Assembly (NCBI GenBank): GCA_025464995.1
Contig: JAODMO010000055.1
Location: 62,001-126,000, forward strand
Direction of reading: 5' to 3'
DNA: 64,000 nt
Source: Microbacteriaceae bacterium
Lineage (GTDB): Bacteria; Actinomycetota; Actinomycetes; Actinomycetales; Microbacteriaceae
Shown: one piece after another, positions 20,814-28,707 of the stretch
Layout of the letters: each line of letters opens with the position of its first letter
Numbering within the stretch: position 1 is the stretch's first letter
Position numbers and translations under genes: made by a program
Notes under the pieces: model-generated
The model's input: the letters and a program-made list of their open reading frames with translations, nothing else
The model's database searches: none
Told to the model about the DNA's origin: nothing

Positions 20814-21677
20814 TCAGCTCGGCAGCTCGAAGGCGCCGTCCACCGCGACGACGAGTCCGTCGGCGAGCAGCCCGGCAAGCGCACGCTCGCGTTGTTCGTC
20901 GACGGCCCACAGGCCCCTCACCTCGTGGGGAGCGACCGGCATGTCGCTCGCCCGCAGTTCGGCCATGATGAGGCCGCGCACCTGCCGGTCGGAGCCCGCG
21001 AACCGCTTCTGCACCGGTGCGCGGGTGCCGGTGAACTCGGGGTAGCCCGCCGCCCGCCACGCGCACTGGTCAGCGATCGGGCAGGTGTCGCAGCGGGGTG
21101 AGCGCGCGGTGCAGACGAGGGCACCGAGCTCCATTATGGAGACGTTGACGAGCCGGGCCTCCGGCAACGACTCGGGCAGCAGTTCCTCCATGTCGTCGAG
21201 GTCTCGTCTCGCGGCGGCTCCCGGCTGGCCCTGCCCGTGCACGGCGCGCGCGATGACCCGGCGGATGTTGACGTCGACGACCGGATGCCGGTGACCGTAC
21301 GCGAACACCGCGACGGCACGCGCGGTGTAGTCGCCCACGCCCGGCAGCGCGAGAAGCGACGGCACGTCGTGGGGCACCATTCCGCCGTGCCGTTCGGTGA
21401 TCGCCACCGCCGTGGCGTGCAGGTTGAGCGCCCTCCGGGGGTAGCCGAGGCTCGCCCAGGCCCGCACGGCGTCGCCGGGGGAGGAGGCGGCGAGGTCGGC
21501 CGGGGTCGGCCAGCGCTCGAGCCACTGCTCGAGCCGGGGGATGACCCGCACCACGGGGGTCTGCTGCAGCATGAACTCGCTCACGAGCGTGCCCCACGCG
21601 GTGAAGCCGGGGCGGCGCCACGGGAGGTCGCGACCGTTGCGCGCGAACCAGTCACTCACGGCGGGTGCGATGCTCAC
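20814..21677 (-). CDS. mutY: A/G-specific adenine glycosylase
   Basis: Base-excision repair enzyme removing adenine opposite 8-oxoguanine. The 287 aa contain the catalytic Glu34 region SEFMLQQTPV, the helix-hairpin-helix LPGVGDYTARA, the catalytic Asp in VVDVNIRRV and the [4Fe-4S] loop with four cysteines (C-x6-C-x2-C-x5-C: CTARSPRCDTCPIADQC). It lacks the long NUDIX-like C-terminal domain of E. coli MutY, which is usual in actinobacteria. The GTG start is preceded at 6 nt by a -10 box, so the mRNA is predicted to be leaderless. It converges with rbfA. Confidence 0.95.
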   Translation of the reverse strand: MSIAPAVSDWFARNGRDLPWRRPGFTAWGTLVSEFMLQQTPVVRVIPRLEQWLERWPTPADLAASSPGDAVRAWASLGYPRRALNLHATAVAITERHGGMVPHDVPSLLALPGVGDYTARAVAVFAYGHRHPVVDVNIRRVIARAVHGQGQPGAAARRDLDDMEELLPESLPEARLVNVSIMELGALVCTARSPRCDTCPIADQCAWRAAGYPEFTGTRAPVQKRFAGSDRQVRGLIMAELRASDMPVAPHEVRGLWAVDEQRERALAGLLADGLVVAVDGAFELPS

Positions 21678-21683
21678 GCATCA

Positions 21684-21689
21684 ACTCTA
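21684..21689 (-). promoter_or_regulatory. -10 box TAGAGT of mutY
   Basis: Reading the minus strand, TAGAGT is followed by 6 nt and the mutY GTG. Confidence 0.5.
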
Positions 21690-21785
21690 GGCTCGCGCGC
21701 CGGGCTGTACCCGCGGCGGTCCCACCCCCACCACGCCCCCGACGACCCCGACCCCGACCACGGGCGAACCCGTTGGCCACCGGCG

Positions 21786-21791
21786 TAGGCT
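21786..21791 (+). promoter_or_regulatory. -10 box TAGGCT of the uridine-kinase-like gene
   Basis: TAGGCT, 6 nt, then ATG: predicted leaderless. It is divergent from the mutY promoter about 100 bp away. Confidence 0.5.
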
Positions 21792-21797
21792 GGCGCC

Positions 21798-22487
21798 ATG
21801 ACTCAACCCGGTCGGGCTCGATGGGCGCCGCAGAAGAAAGACGTGCTCTCGGCGCTGTCCAACGAGATCCTGCACAACTATGGCAAGGGGCGCACGATCA
21901 TCGCCATCGACGGCGTCGACGTGGCGGGCACGTCGGCGTTCGCGGACGACCTCGCGGGCGCTATGCGCGTCGCCGGGCAGACCGTGTTCCGCGCCTCCAT
22001 CCAGGGATTCCACCGCCCGCGTGTCGACCGCTACGCCCGGGGGCGTGACTCGCCGGAGGGCTACTACCGTGACTCCTACGACTACCTCACGTTCCGCCGG
22101 ACGCTCGTCGAGCCGTTCCGCATGGGCGGGAGCGCCGGGTTCGTGCCGGCGGCGTTCGACGTGCGGCGCGACGCCAAGGTCGAGCCGACCTGGCTCACCG
22201 GGCCCGCCGATGCCGTGCTCATCGTCGACGGCGTGTTTCTCAACCGTCCCGAGCTGCGCGGCCTCTGGAACTACTCCATCTGGCTCGACGTGCCCGACGC
22301 GTTGGCGGAGGAACGGCGCGTCGACCGCGACCGCGACGCTCCTGAACCGCGACCCGAGCGGAACGCCCGCTACACCGGCGCCCACGCGCTCTATGTCGCC
22401 GAGTCCCAGCCGCGCACGACCGCGACGGCCATAATCGACAACTCCGACATTGAGCATCCCCGCCGAGTCTTCGCCGACAGCTGCTGA
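21798..22487 (+). CDS. Uridine-kinase-like P-loop protein with altered Walker A
   Basis: A 229-aa protein with the overall order of actinobacterial uridine/nucleoside kinases: a P-loop at residues 39-46, an FHRPR segment after strand 2 (IQGFHRPRVDRYARGRDSPE), YYRDSYDY, a Walker B-like strand VLIVDGVFLNRPELRG and a late RYTGAHALY stretch. The oddity is the P-loop, GVDVAGTS, in which the invariant lysine is replaced by Thr45. That should weaken or abolish ATP hydrolysis, so it may be a non-catalytic relative, or catalysis may be rescued by another residue. Stand-alone gene by spacing. Confidence 0.75.
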   Translation: MTQPGRARWAPQKKDVLSALSNEILHNYGKGRTIIAIDGVDVAGTSAFADDLAGAMRVAGQTVFRASIQGFHRPRVDRYARGRDSPEGYYRDSYDYLTFRRTLVEPFRMGGSAGFVPAAFDVRRDAKVEPTWLTGPADAVLIVDGVFLNRPELRGLWNYSIWLDVPDALAEERRVDRDRDAPEPRPERNARYTGAHALYVAESQPRTTATAIIDNSDIEHPRRVFADSC

Positions 22488-22590
22488 CCCGGCACATGCC
22501 CCCCGGCGGTTCCGCGCCGGCCTGAGTCGCGAACAGCGTGACGTGCGAACCCGGCGACCGGATGCCCCGGGCAGCGAGCAGGCGGCGCGC

Positions 22591-23586
22591 TCAGGCGCCC
22601 GCCGTCGCGACCCGGGCGATGACGATCTCGGGCACGACGAACGCCCTGCTCTGCTCGACCTCGTGGACGAGCCGCACGATGAGCGCGTTGATCGGCGTCT
22701 CCACGTCGGCGCGCATCCCCGCGGCGACGACCGCGCCGTTGAGGTAGTCGATCTCGCTGGGCTGGCCGCGACGGATGCTCTGCAACGTCGAGCCCGGATT
22801 CGGCGTCGGGCCCATGCGCCGGCGCATGAGGAGCGGCAGCGACTGGGCCGCCCAGTACGGTGCCGCGGCGAATGCTCGGAGTCCGCCCGCGCTGAGCCCG
22901 CCGAGGGAGGCGAAATGCACGCCGAGCGCCTGCCCGACGAGCACGTTCTCCCGCATGCTTGCGGTGAGCACCCGTCGCAGCCCGCCATGGGAGATCACGT
23001 CTTGGGCGCTCATGCCGGTGACCGCGGGGAGGGCGTTGAGCTGGTTGACGACGAGCTTGGTCCACTGGGCGCCCGCGACGTCGTCGAGTGCGGTGACGGG
23101 CATCACCGGTTCGAGCACGCTCAGGAACCCGGCGACGGCCGCTGCGTCGTCGCCCCCGAGGTAGAGGCGGTTGGGCGTCGTGATTGTCACGGCGCCGGGG
23201 GTGAGATGGGATGCGGCGAACATGGCGAGCCCCCCGACGATGGGCGAGCGTGTCGATGCGGCCCCGGCGGTGCCGAGACCCTCGAGCCCGTTCTGCACGA
23301 CGAGCAGGGGTGCGTCGCTGATCGCGTCGAGGTTGCTGGTGATCGCGTCGGCGGCATCCTGCGCCTTCGTCGCCACGATCACGAGCTCGGCGGGACGGCT
23401 CAGCGCCTCGTTGGCGTCCACCCGGGCGACGTGGTCGCCCCACGCGCCGCCGAGGCGGATCCCACTCTCGCGGATCGCGTCGAGGTGGGCGCCTCGCGCC
23501 GTCACCTCCACGTCGTGACCCCCGCGGTTCAGCAGGGCGGCCACGGCACCGCCGACGGCCCCGGCTCCGATCACGGCGATTCTCAT
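22591..23586 (-). CDS. 2-dehydropantoate 2-reductase family protein (PanE/ApbA-like)
   Basis: NADP-dependent reductase of the ketopantoate reductase fold, 331 aa. The N-terminal Rossmann motif is MRIAVIGAGAVGGAVAALL, a typical VIVATKAQDA strand follows, and the C-terminal helical domain carries the conserved Lys/Asn region (AQWTKLVVNQLNALPAV) and a Glu-containing SEIDYLNGAVV. True PanE makes pantoate for coenzyme A, but many paralogs act on other 2-oxo acids, so the family is firm and the substrate is not. Predicted leaderless start. Confidence 0.83.
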   Translation of the reverse strand: MRIAVIGAGAVGGAVAALLNRGGHDVEVTARGAHLDAIRESGIRLGGAWGDHVARVDANEALSRPAELVIVATKAQDAADAITSNLDAISDAPLLVVQNGLEGLGTAGAASTRSPIVGGLAMFAASHLTPGAVTITTPNRLYLGGDDAAAVAGFLSVLEPVMPVTALDDVAGAQWTKLVVNQLNALPAVTGMSAQDVISHGGLRRVLTASMRENVLVGQALGVHFASLGGLSAGGLRAFAAAPYWAAQSLPLLMRRRMGPTPNPGSTLQSIRRGQPSEIDYLNGAVVAAGMRADVETPINALIVRLVHEVEQSRAFVVPEIVIARVATAGA

Positions 23587-23592
23587 GCTGCA

Positions 23593-23598
23593 AGCCTA
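23593..23598 (-). promoter_or_regulatory. -10 box TAGGCT of the PanE-like gene
   Basis: On the minus strand TAGGCT is separated by 6 nt from the ATG. Confidence 0.5.
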
Positions 23599-23671
23599 AG
23601 TCGCCGGCGCCGCGAGCAGGGTCGGCGGGTGGCATCCGTACCCCGTCGTGAATGGCATGCTGGTAGGCACG

Positions 23672-24577
23672 ATGAAGCCACCGACCAATCCCGCGAGCGG
23701 CATCCTCCTGGTCGACAAGCCAGGCGGCATCACGAGCCACGACGTCGTCGCCCGCACCCGCAAGCTCGCCGGAACCCGCAAGATCGGCCACGCCGGCACG
23801 CTCGACCCCATGGCGACAGGCCTCCTCGTGCTCGGCATGAACAGCTCGACGCGACTGCTGACGTTCGTCGTGGGTCTCGACAAGGAGTATTTCGCGACGA
23901 TTCGCCTCGGGCTGTCGAGCGATACGGATGACGCGGAGGGCATTCTCGGCGACCCCGTCGACGTCTCCGGAGTCGCCGACGATCGCATTCACGCCGGTGT
24001 CGAGGAGCTCACCGGCGAAATCTCACAGGTGCCGAGCAGCTACAGCGCCATCAAGGTCGACGGCAAGCGCGCCTACGCGCTCGCCCGAGCCGGCGAGGAG
24101 GTGACGCTGAAGCCGCGCGCCGTCACCGTCTCCGCCTTCGAGGTGCTCGAGGTGCGACGGGGCGAACACCTCGACGTCGACGTGCGGGTGGCATGCTCGA
24201 GCGGCACCTACATCCGCGCTCTCGCACGAGATCTCGGCTCCGACCTGGGTGTCGGCGGCCACCTCACCGCCCTCAGGCGTACCAGGATCGGGCCTTTCTC
24301 CGTGACGGATGCCGCCACCCTCGACGCGCTCGTGGTGGACGACGCGCTGCTCACGCCGGCGAGTGTCGCGACGACGCTCTTCCCCAGCCACATCCTCGGC
24401 GATGGGGACGTGATCGACCTCGTGCACGGCAAGCGGCTGACCGTGCCGCAGCTCGAGGGCGTGCACGGTCCCATCGCCGGGCTGGCCCCCGACGGGCGCC
24501 TCGTCGGGCTGCTCGAGGTCTCCGGTACGCTCGTCAAGCCGCTCGTCAACTTCCCAACCGACGAGGTGCTCGGCTGA
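23672..24577 (+). CDS. truB: tRNA pseudouridine(55) synthase
   Basis: Modifies U55 in the T-loop of tRNAs. The catalytic Asp lies in GHAGTLDPMATGLL, with GILLVDKPGGITSHDVV before it and the RNA-contact motif SSGTYIRALARDLG after it. At 301 aa from the ATG at 23672 it matches actinobacterial TruB, including the C-terminal domain. Earlier in-frame ATGs at 23648 and 23657 are possible; 23672 has a GGTAGG just upstream and gives the conserved N-terminus. First of a four-gene unit with ribF. Confidence 0.95.
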   Translation: MKPPTNPASGILLVDKPGGITSHDVVARTRKLAGTRKIGHAGTLDPMATGLLVLGMNSSTRLLTFVVGLDKEYFATIRLGLSSDTDDAEGILGDPVDVSGVADDRIHAGVEELTGEISQVPSSYSAIKVDGKRAYALARAGEEVTLKPRAVTVSAFEVLEVRRGEHLDVDVRVACSSGTYIRALARDLGSDLGVGGHLTALRRTRIGPFSVTDAATLDALVVDDALLTPASVATTLFPSHILGDGDVIDLVHGKRLTVPQLEGVHGPIAGLAPDGRLVGLLEVSGTLVKPLVNFPTDEVLG

Positions 24578-24608
24578 GGCCGGGGGTAGAGACAGTGAGG
24601 ACCGCACC

Positions 24609-24977
24609 GTGATCGAGTGGCTCAGCTGGCTGGAGCTGGCCGTCGCCGTTCCCGCCGGGCTGCTCTGCATCGCCGTCGGTCTCGCCGGCCGCCGACCGGC
24701 CGACCTCACGATGGGCGCAACCGCCCTCGTCGGCGCGCTGCTCGTCGTGCAGGTGGTCGTCTCCCTGCTTGCGCCCGTGTTCGGAAACGCGCCGAGCGGC
24801 AGCCTGCTCGAGTTCTGGGTGTACCTCGTCACGGCCGTGCTCATCCCGCCGCTCGCCATCATCTGGGGTCTCGTCGACCGCACCCGCTGGAGCACCGTCA
24901 CGCTCGGTGTGGCGGTTCTCGCCGTGGCCGTCATGCTCTACCGCATGCAGCAGATCTGGTTCGTGCAGGTCGCGTAA
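24609..24977 (+). CDS. Small membrane protein (four helices)
   Basis: A 122-aa hydrophobic protein with about four transmembrane segments (residues about 7-27, 36-57, 70-92 and 98-115). GTG start 31 nt after truB. I recognise no family motif. It is followed 10 nt later by a second small membrane protein and then ribF, so the four genes look like one transcript. Confidence 0.75.
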   Translation: MIEWLSWLELAVAVPAGLLCIAVGLAGRRPADLTMGATALVGALLVVQVVVSLLAPVFGNAPSGSLLEFWVYLVTAVLIPPLAIIWGLVDRTRWSTVTLGVAVLAVAVMLYRMQQIWFVQVA

Positions 24978-24987
24978 TCTGTAGACA

Positions 24988-25416
24988 ATGACCTCCACGA
25001 CCCCCTCACGTTCGACCGGCGTCGGACGCGTGCTCATCGCCCTCTACGGCCTGCTCGCACTCGCCGCGACCGGTCGATCCGTATTCCAGCTGCTCGACGA
25101 CTTCGAGAAGGCGCCCGTGGCGTACTCGCTCTCGGCTCTCGCGGCGGTCGTGTACATCGTGGCGACGATCTCCCTCGTGCTGCCCGGGGACGCGTGGTAC
25201 CGGGTCGCCTGGATCACCATCGGCTTCGAGTTTCTCGGCGTGATCCTCGTCGGCCTGCTGAGCATCTACGATCCGGTGCTCTTCCCCGCGAAGACGGTGT
25301 GGTCGCTCTTCGGCCGGGGGTACGGCTTCGTGCCGCTCGTGTTGCCGGTGCTCGGTATGGTGTGGCTCTACTCCCGGCGCCCGCGCGGCGCCGTCACCGA
25401 ACCCGCGACGGCATAG
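24988..25416 (+). CDS. Small membrane protein (four helices), upstream of ribF
   Basis: A 142-aa protein with about four hydrophobic helices and a Ser/Thr-rich N-terminus; the loop GDAWYRVAWITIGFEFLGV precedes helix 3. The end of the gene lies 2 nt from the ribF GTG, so ribF translation is probably coupled to it. Similar in size and topology to the preceding protein but not obviously a duplicate. Function unknown. Confidence 0.75.
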   Translation: MTSTTPSRSTGVGRVLIALYGLLALAATGRSVFQLLDDFEKAPVAYSLSALAAVVYIVATISLVLPGDAWYRVAWITIGFEFLGVILVGLLSIYDPVLFPAKTVWSLFGRGYGFVPLVLPVLGMVWLYSRRPRGAVTEPATA

Positions 25417-25418
25417 TC

Positions 25419-26378
25419 GTGCGCTTCTTCCACTCGCTCGCATCGGTGCCCCGTGATTTCGGCCCGAGTGCCGTCGCCATCGGCAAGTTCGACGGCGTGC
25501 ACGCCGGCCACCGCAGCGTGATCGCCGAACTGGAGTCGGTTGCGCACCGTGACGGGCTCGCGGCCACGATCGTCACGTTCGACCGCCATCCACTCGGCCT
25601 GCTTCGCCCGGAGGCGTGCCCGCCTCCCCTCATCAGCAACGCCCAGAAGGTCGAGCGGCTCGCCGAGACCGGCGTCGACGCCACGGTCATGCTCGAGTTC
25701 GACCGCCCGTTCAGCGAGCAGACGCCCGAGCAGTTCGTGAGGCGCATCCTCGTCGACGCCCTGCACGCGCGCGTCGTCATGGTCGGCTCCGACTTCCGGT
25801 TCGGCGTGCGCGGGAGCGGCACGGTCGGCATCCTCGCCGAGCTCGGGCGCACTCACGGCTTCACGGTGCGGCTCATCGACGACGTCGTCGCTCCCGCGGA
25901 GGGCGCGTCGACCCGCCGCGCGTCGTCCACCTGGATCCGAGAGCTGCTCGCCGCGGGCCGAGTGGCGGAGGCCGCGCGCGTCCTGGGCCACGAACATGCG
26001 GTGCGCGGGGTCGTCGTCAGGGGAGCACAGCGGGGCCGCGCCCTCGGGTACCCGACGGCGAACCTCTCTCCGGGTATGGAGGGCCTCATCCCGGGCGACG
26101 GGGTCTACGCGGCGTGGTTCACCGTCGACGGGCGGCGCTACGGCGCGGCCGTGTCGGTGGGCAACAATCCGACGTTCGACGGTGTGCCCGAGAAGCAGGT
26201 CGAGGCGCACGTGCTCGACGAGACGATCGAGCTGTACGGCAAGACCGTCGAGGTGGCGTTCGTCGACTACATCCGGGGCCAGGTCAAGTACTCGACGGTG
26301 GAGGCGCTGATCGAGCAGATCGCCGCCGACGAGCGCACCGTGCGTGGCATCCTCGGCTACCCCGACAAGGCTGTCTGA
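25419..26378 (+). CDS. ribF: Bifunctional riboflavin kinase / FAD synthetase
   Basis: Converts riboflavin to FMN and FMN to FAD. The N-terminal nucleotidyltransferase domain shows IGKFDGVHAGHRSVI and VGSDFRFGVRGSGT; a middle SSTWIRELLAAGRVAEA; and the C-terminal flavokinase domain has GRALGYPTANLSP and GNNPTFDG. The GTG at 25419 opens a 319-aa protein of usual length; the longer open frame starts inside the previous gene in another frame and is not used. Confidence 0.96.
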   Translation: MRFFHSLASVPRDFGPSAVAIGKFDGVHAGHRSVIAELESVAHRDGLAATIVTFDRHPLGLLRPEACPPPLISNAQKVERLAETGVDATVMLEFDRPFSEQTPEQFVRRILVDALHARVVMVGSDFRFGVRGSGTVGILAELGRTHGFTVRLIDDVVAPAEGASTRRASSTWIRELLAAGRVAEAARVLGHEHAVRGVVVRGAQRGRALGYPTANLSPGMEGLIPGDGVYAAWFTVDGRRYGAAVSVGNNPTFDGVPEKQVEAHVLDETIELYGKTVEVAFVDYIRGQVKYSTVEALIEQIAADERTVRGILGYPDKAV

Positions 26379-26391
26379 ACCGCTCCGCAGC

Positions 26392-26667
26392 CTACTTCTG
26401 CACCAGCCGGGCGAGCGGGACCTTGACGCCCTTCTGGATCTTGTCGATGACGTCGTCGGGGATGGTGCGGACGAGCGGGAGGTCGAGCGCCTTCGCCCAC
26501 GAGCCGACCTTGTCGACGATCTCGTCGGTGTCGAGGCCCTTCAGGTGCGCCTGCACCTGGGTCCACAGCGGCTCGAGTGCCTTGAGGTCGAAGTGCTTGC
26601 CGCCGAACAGGTCGCCGACCACTCCGCCGAGCGCTCCCAGGTCGAACCCGCCATTCTTCTCAGCCAT
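26392..26667 (-). CDS. Hypothetical 91-aa protein
   Basis: A small soluble protein with a Gly-rich N-terminal patch (FDLGALGGVVGDLFGG) and a helical remainder with GLDTDEIVDKVGSWAKAL and PDDVIDKIQKG. I do not recognise the family. The ATG at 26667 has GGGAGAG just upstream and overlaps the end of the preceding gene (ATG and the stop TGA fall within 8 nt), so it should be translated by coupling. Converges with ribF. Confidence 0.75.
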   Translation of the reverse strand: MAEKNGGFDLGALGGVVGDLFGGKHFDLKALEPLWTQVQAHLKGLDTDEIVDKVGSWAKALDLPLVRTIPDDVIDKIQKGVKVPLARLVQK

Positions 26668-27367
26668 CGTCTCTCCCTTGTGTCTGGTCCCGGGGCTGTG
26701 ATCGATCCCGGGGCGTCCCGTCCGTACCCTCCATGGTATTCGTCGGCAGCCCCGCCCTGCCGTAGAGGAAGCGCACGATGTCAGCACCCCGCGCGCGCAC
26801 GGTCGGCCCGCGACCGACACTCCAGCCACCGTCGCTCGCCGTCAGCGTGACAGTGCGGATGACGGCGCGGATCGGCAGCGGGGCGGAGAGCGAGCGCGCG
26901 AGCGCCACCGCCCCGAGGGTGAGCGGGTCGATCGGCAGGTCGGGGTCCACGTCGAGGCTCGCGACGACGACCGCGGCGAGGTCGCGCACCGGGCGTCGCC
27001 GGCCGTCCGTGGCCGCGGAGCGGAGGGCCTCCCTGAGCTCGTCGCGGGGCGCGGCACCACGCTCGCGCGCGATGTGCTCCGCCACCGCGGCCGGTCGAGC
27101 CGGGTGCGCGAGGAGGCGACGGGCGACGGCCAGTGCGCGACCCGAGACGCCTGTCGTGAGCCGCCACTCCAGATCGCCGATGGTCTCGCGCACGCTCCAT
27201 CCGGCCCGCCCGCCCGCGGCGTCCCACTCGGCGGGGGAGAACCGCTCGATGCGCGCGGTGAGCGTGGCCAGCGCGGCCGAGTGTCTCGCCGTCCAGTCAC
27301 CCGACACGCCCGACTCGTCGTCGCGGGGTCGCTGGCTCAGCGGCAGGTACTTCGAGACGTCGCTCAC
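26660..27367 (-). CDS. Maleylpyruvate-isomerase-N-like (DinB superfamily) protein
   Basis: A 235-aa protein whose N-terminal half resembles mycothiol-dependent MDMPI_N/DinB four-helix proteins (ALATLTARIERFSPAEWD, GRAGWSVRETIGDLEWRL), with an extra C-terminal region typical of actinobacterial members. The conserved metal-binding His set cannot be confirmed by eye and may be absent. Several GTGs precede the fold (27367, 27373, 27376), none with a clear ribosome site; 27367 is used. The much longer open frame upstream is antisense to the MFS gene. Function is uncertain; the family call is moderate. Confidence 0.55.
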   Translation of the reverse strand: MSDVSKYLPLSQRPRDDESGVSGDWTARHSAALATLTARIERFSPAEWDAAGGRAGWSVRETIGDLEWRLTTGVSGRALAVARRLLAHPARPAAVAEHIARERGAAPRDELREALRSAATDGRRRPVRDLAAVVVASLDVDPDLPIDPLTLGAVALARSLSAPLPIRAVIRTVTLTASDGGWSVGRGPTVRARGADIVRFLYGRAGLPTNTMEGTDGTPRDRSQPRDQTQGRDDG

Positions 27368-27436
27368 CGGCACCACATTACGCGCGCCCCGGTACCCGGC
27401 GGGGCGACGTCGGCATCGCGACCCGCACCCCCGATC

Positions 27437-27442
27437 TACACT
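27437..27442 (+). promoter_or_regulatory. -10 box TACACT of the CynX-type MFS gene
   Basis: TACACT, 6 nt, then the second of two adjacent ATGs; this favours the start at 27449. Confidence 0.5.
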
Positions 27443-27448
27443 GGAATG

Positions 27449-28678
27449 ATGACCACTCTGCGCCCGCTGCCACTCTGGGCCGGTCGCACCGTCGCCCTGC
27501 TCGGAATCCTCGCGGTGGCGCTGAGTCTGCGTACCGCCGTCACCGCCATCTCGCCGATCATCGCCGAGATCCGGGAGGACATCCCGCTCTCGAGCGTCGG
27601 CATCGGCGTCATCGGCGCACTTCCCCCGATCTTCTTCGCGCTCTCTGGCTTTCTCGGCCCGTGGGCCGCTCGCCGATTCGGTCTCGAGGGTGCCATCGGC
27701 GTCTCGATCGTCATCATGGTCGTGGGGCACCTCGTGCGCGCGTTCTCCGGATCGTTCGGCGTGCTGCTCGCCGGCAGCGCCCTCGCGCTCATCGGCATCG
27801 GCATCTGCAACGTCATTCTCCCGCCCGTCGTCAAGCGGTACTTCCCCGACCGCCTCGGCCTCGTCACCGCGACCTACGCGACCCTCATGTCGATCAGCAC
27901 AGCGTTGCCGTCGCTGCTCGCCGTGCCCCTCAGCGACACGCTCGGCTGGCGCTTCTCCCTCGGCATCTGGGCGGCCGTGGCCGGCGTCGCGCTCGTGCCG
28001 TGGATCGTCCTCATCACCCGGCACCGCCGGGCCGCCGCCGCGGAGGCCGACGACGACGCCCATGTCGATGTCGCCGACGCCGCCCTCGAGCGCCGGCTGT
28101 GGCACTCGCCGGTCGCCGTGGCTATCGCGATCACCTTCTCCGTCTCCACCATCAGCGCCTACTCGGCCTTCGCCTGGCTGCCGCAGATTCTCGTCGACAT
28201 CGTCGGCGTCACGCCGGGCGTCGCGGGCTCGCTGCTCGCCGTCTTCGCCATCGCCGGGCTCCCCGCCTCGATCGTCGCCCCGATCCTCGTGAGCAGGCTG
28301 CGCAGCCCCGCGTGGGTCATCGTCGCGGGCGTCGGGTTCTTCGTCGCGGGCTACCTCGGGCTGCTCCTGGCGCCGGGCACGCTCACCGTCCTGTGGGTGC
28401 TGCTCATCGGCCTCGGCCCCATCCTCTTCCCCGTCTGCCTCGTGCTCATCAACAGCCGCACGCGAACCCACACGGGTTCGGTCGCGCTCAGCGGGTTCGC
28501 CCAGGGCATCGGCTACACCGTGGGGGCGTTCGGGCCGCTTCTCGTCGGCGTCGTGCACGACCTGACCGGGGGATGGACGGCGCCGCTCATCGGCCTGCTC
28601 GTCGTCTCGCTGCTCGGCATCGTGGGCGCGGTCATCCTCTCGCGGCCCGCCTACGTCGAGGACGAGCTCGCGCGTTAG
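27449..28678 (+). CDS. MFS transporter, CynX/NimT type
   Basis: A 12-helix carrier of 409 aa. The N-terminus (LSLRTAVTAISPIIAEIREDI) and the pattern GVIGALPPIFFALSGFLGPW match the cyanate/2-nitroimidazole transporter group, with a second half beginning after a polar central loop (about residues 195-215). Members move small organic anions or nitroimidazoles; the substrate here is unknown. Of two tandem ATGs the second fits the leaderless spacing. It is divergent from the MDMPI-like gene. Confidence 0.85.
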   Translation: MTTLRPLPLWAGRTVALLGILAVALSLRTAVTAISPIIAEIREDIPLSSVGIGVIGALPPIFFALSGFLGPWAARRFGLEGAIGVSIVIMVVGHLVRAFSGSFGVLLAGSALALIGIGICNVILPPVVKRYFPDRLGLVTATYATLMSISTALPSLLAVPLSDTLGWRFSLGIWAAVAGVALVPWIVLITRHRRAAAAEADDDAHVDVADAALERRLWHSPVAVAIAITFSVSTISAYSAFAWLPQILVDIVGVTPGVAGSLLAVFAIAGLPASIVAPILVSRLRSPAWVIVAGVGFFVAGYLGLLLAPGTLTVLWVLLIGLGPILFPVCLVLINSRTRTHTGSVALSGFAQGIGYTVGAFGPLLVGVVHDLTGGWTAPLIGLLVVSLLGIVGAVILSRPAYVEDELAR

Positions 28679-28707
28679 GCCACCGGAACGGCCGCACGCG
28701 CGGTCGT

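Noticed and set aside
26660-28558. Long N-terminal extension of the MDMPI-like frame
   Set aside because: The extra 390 residues are antisense to the CynX-type MFS gene and low in complexity; the real start is near 27367.
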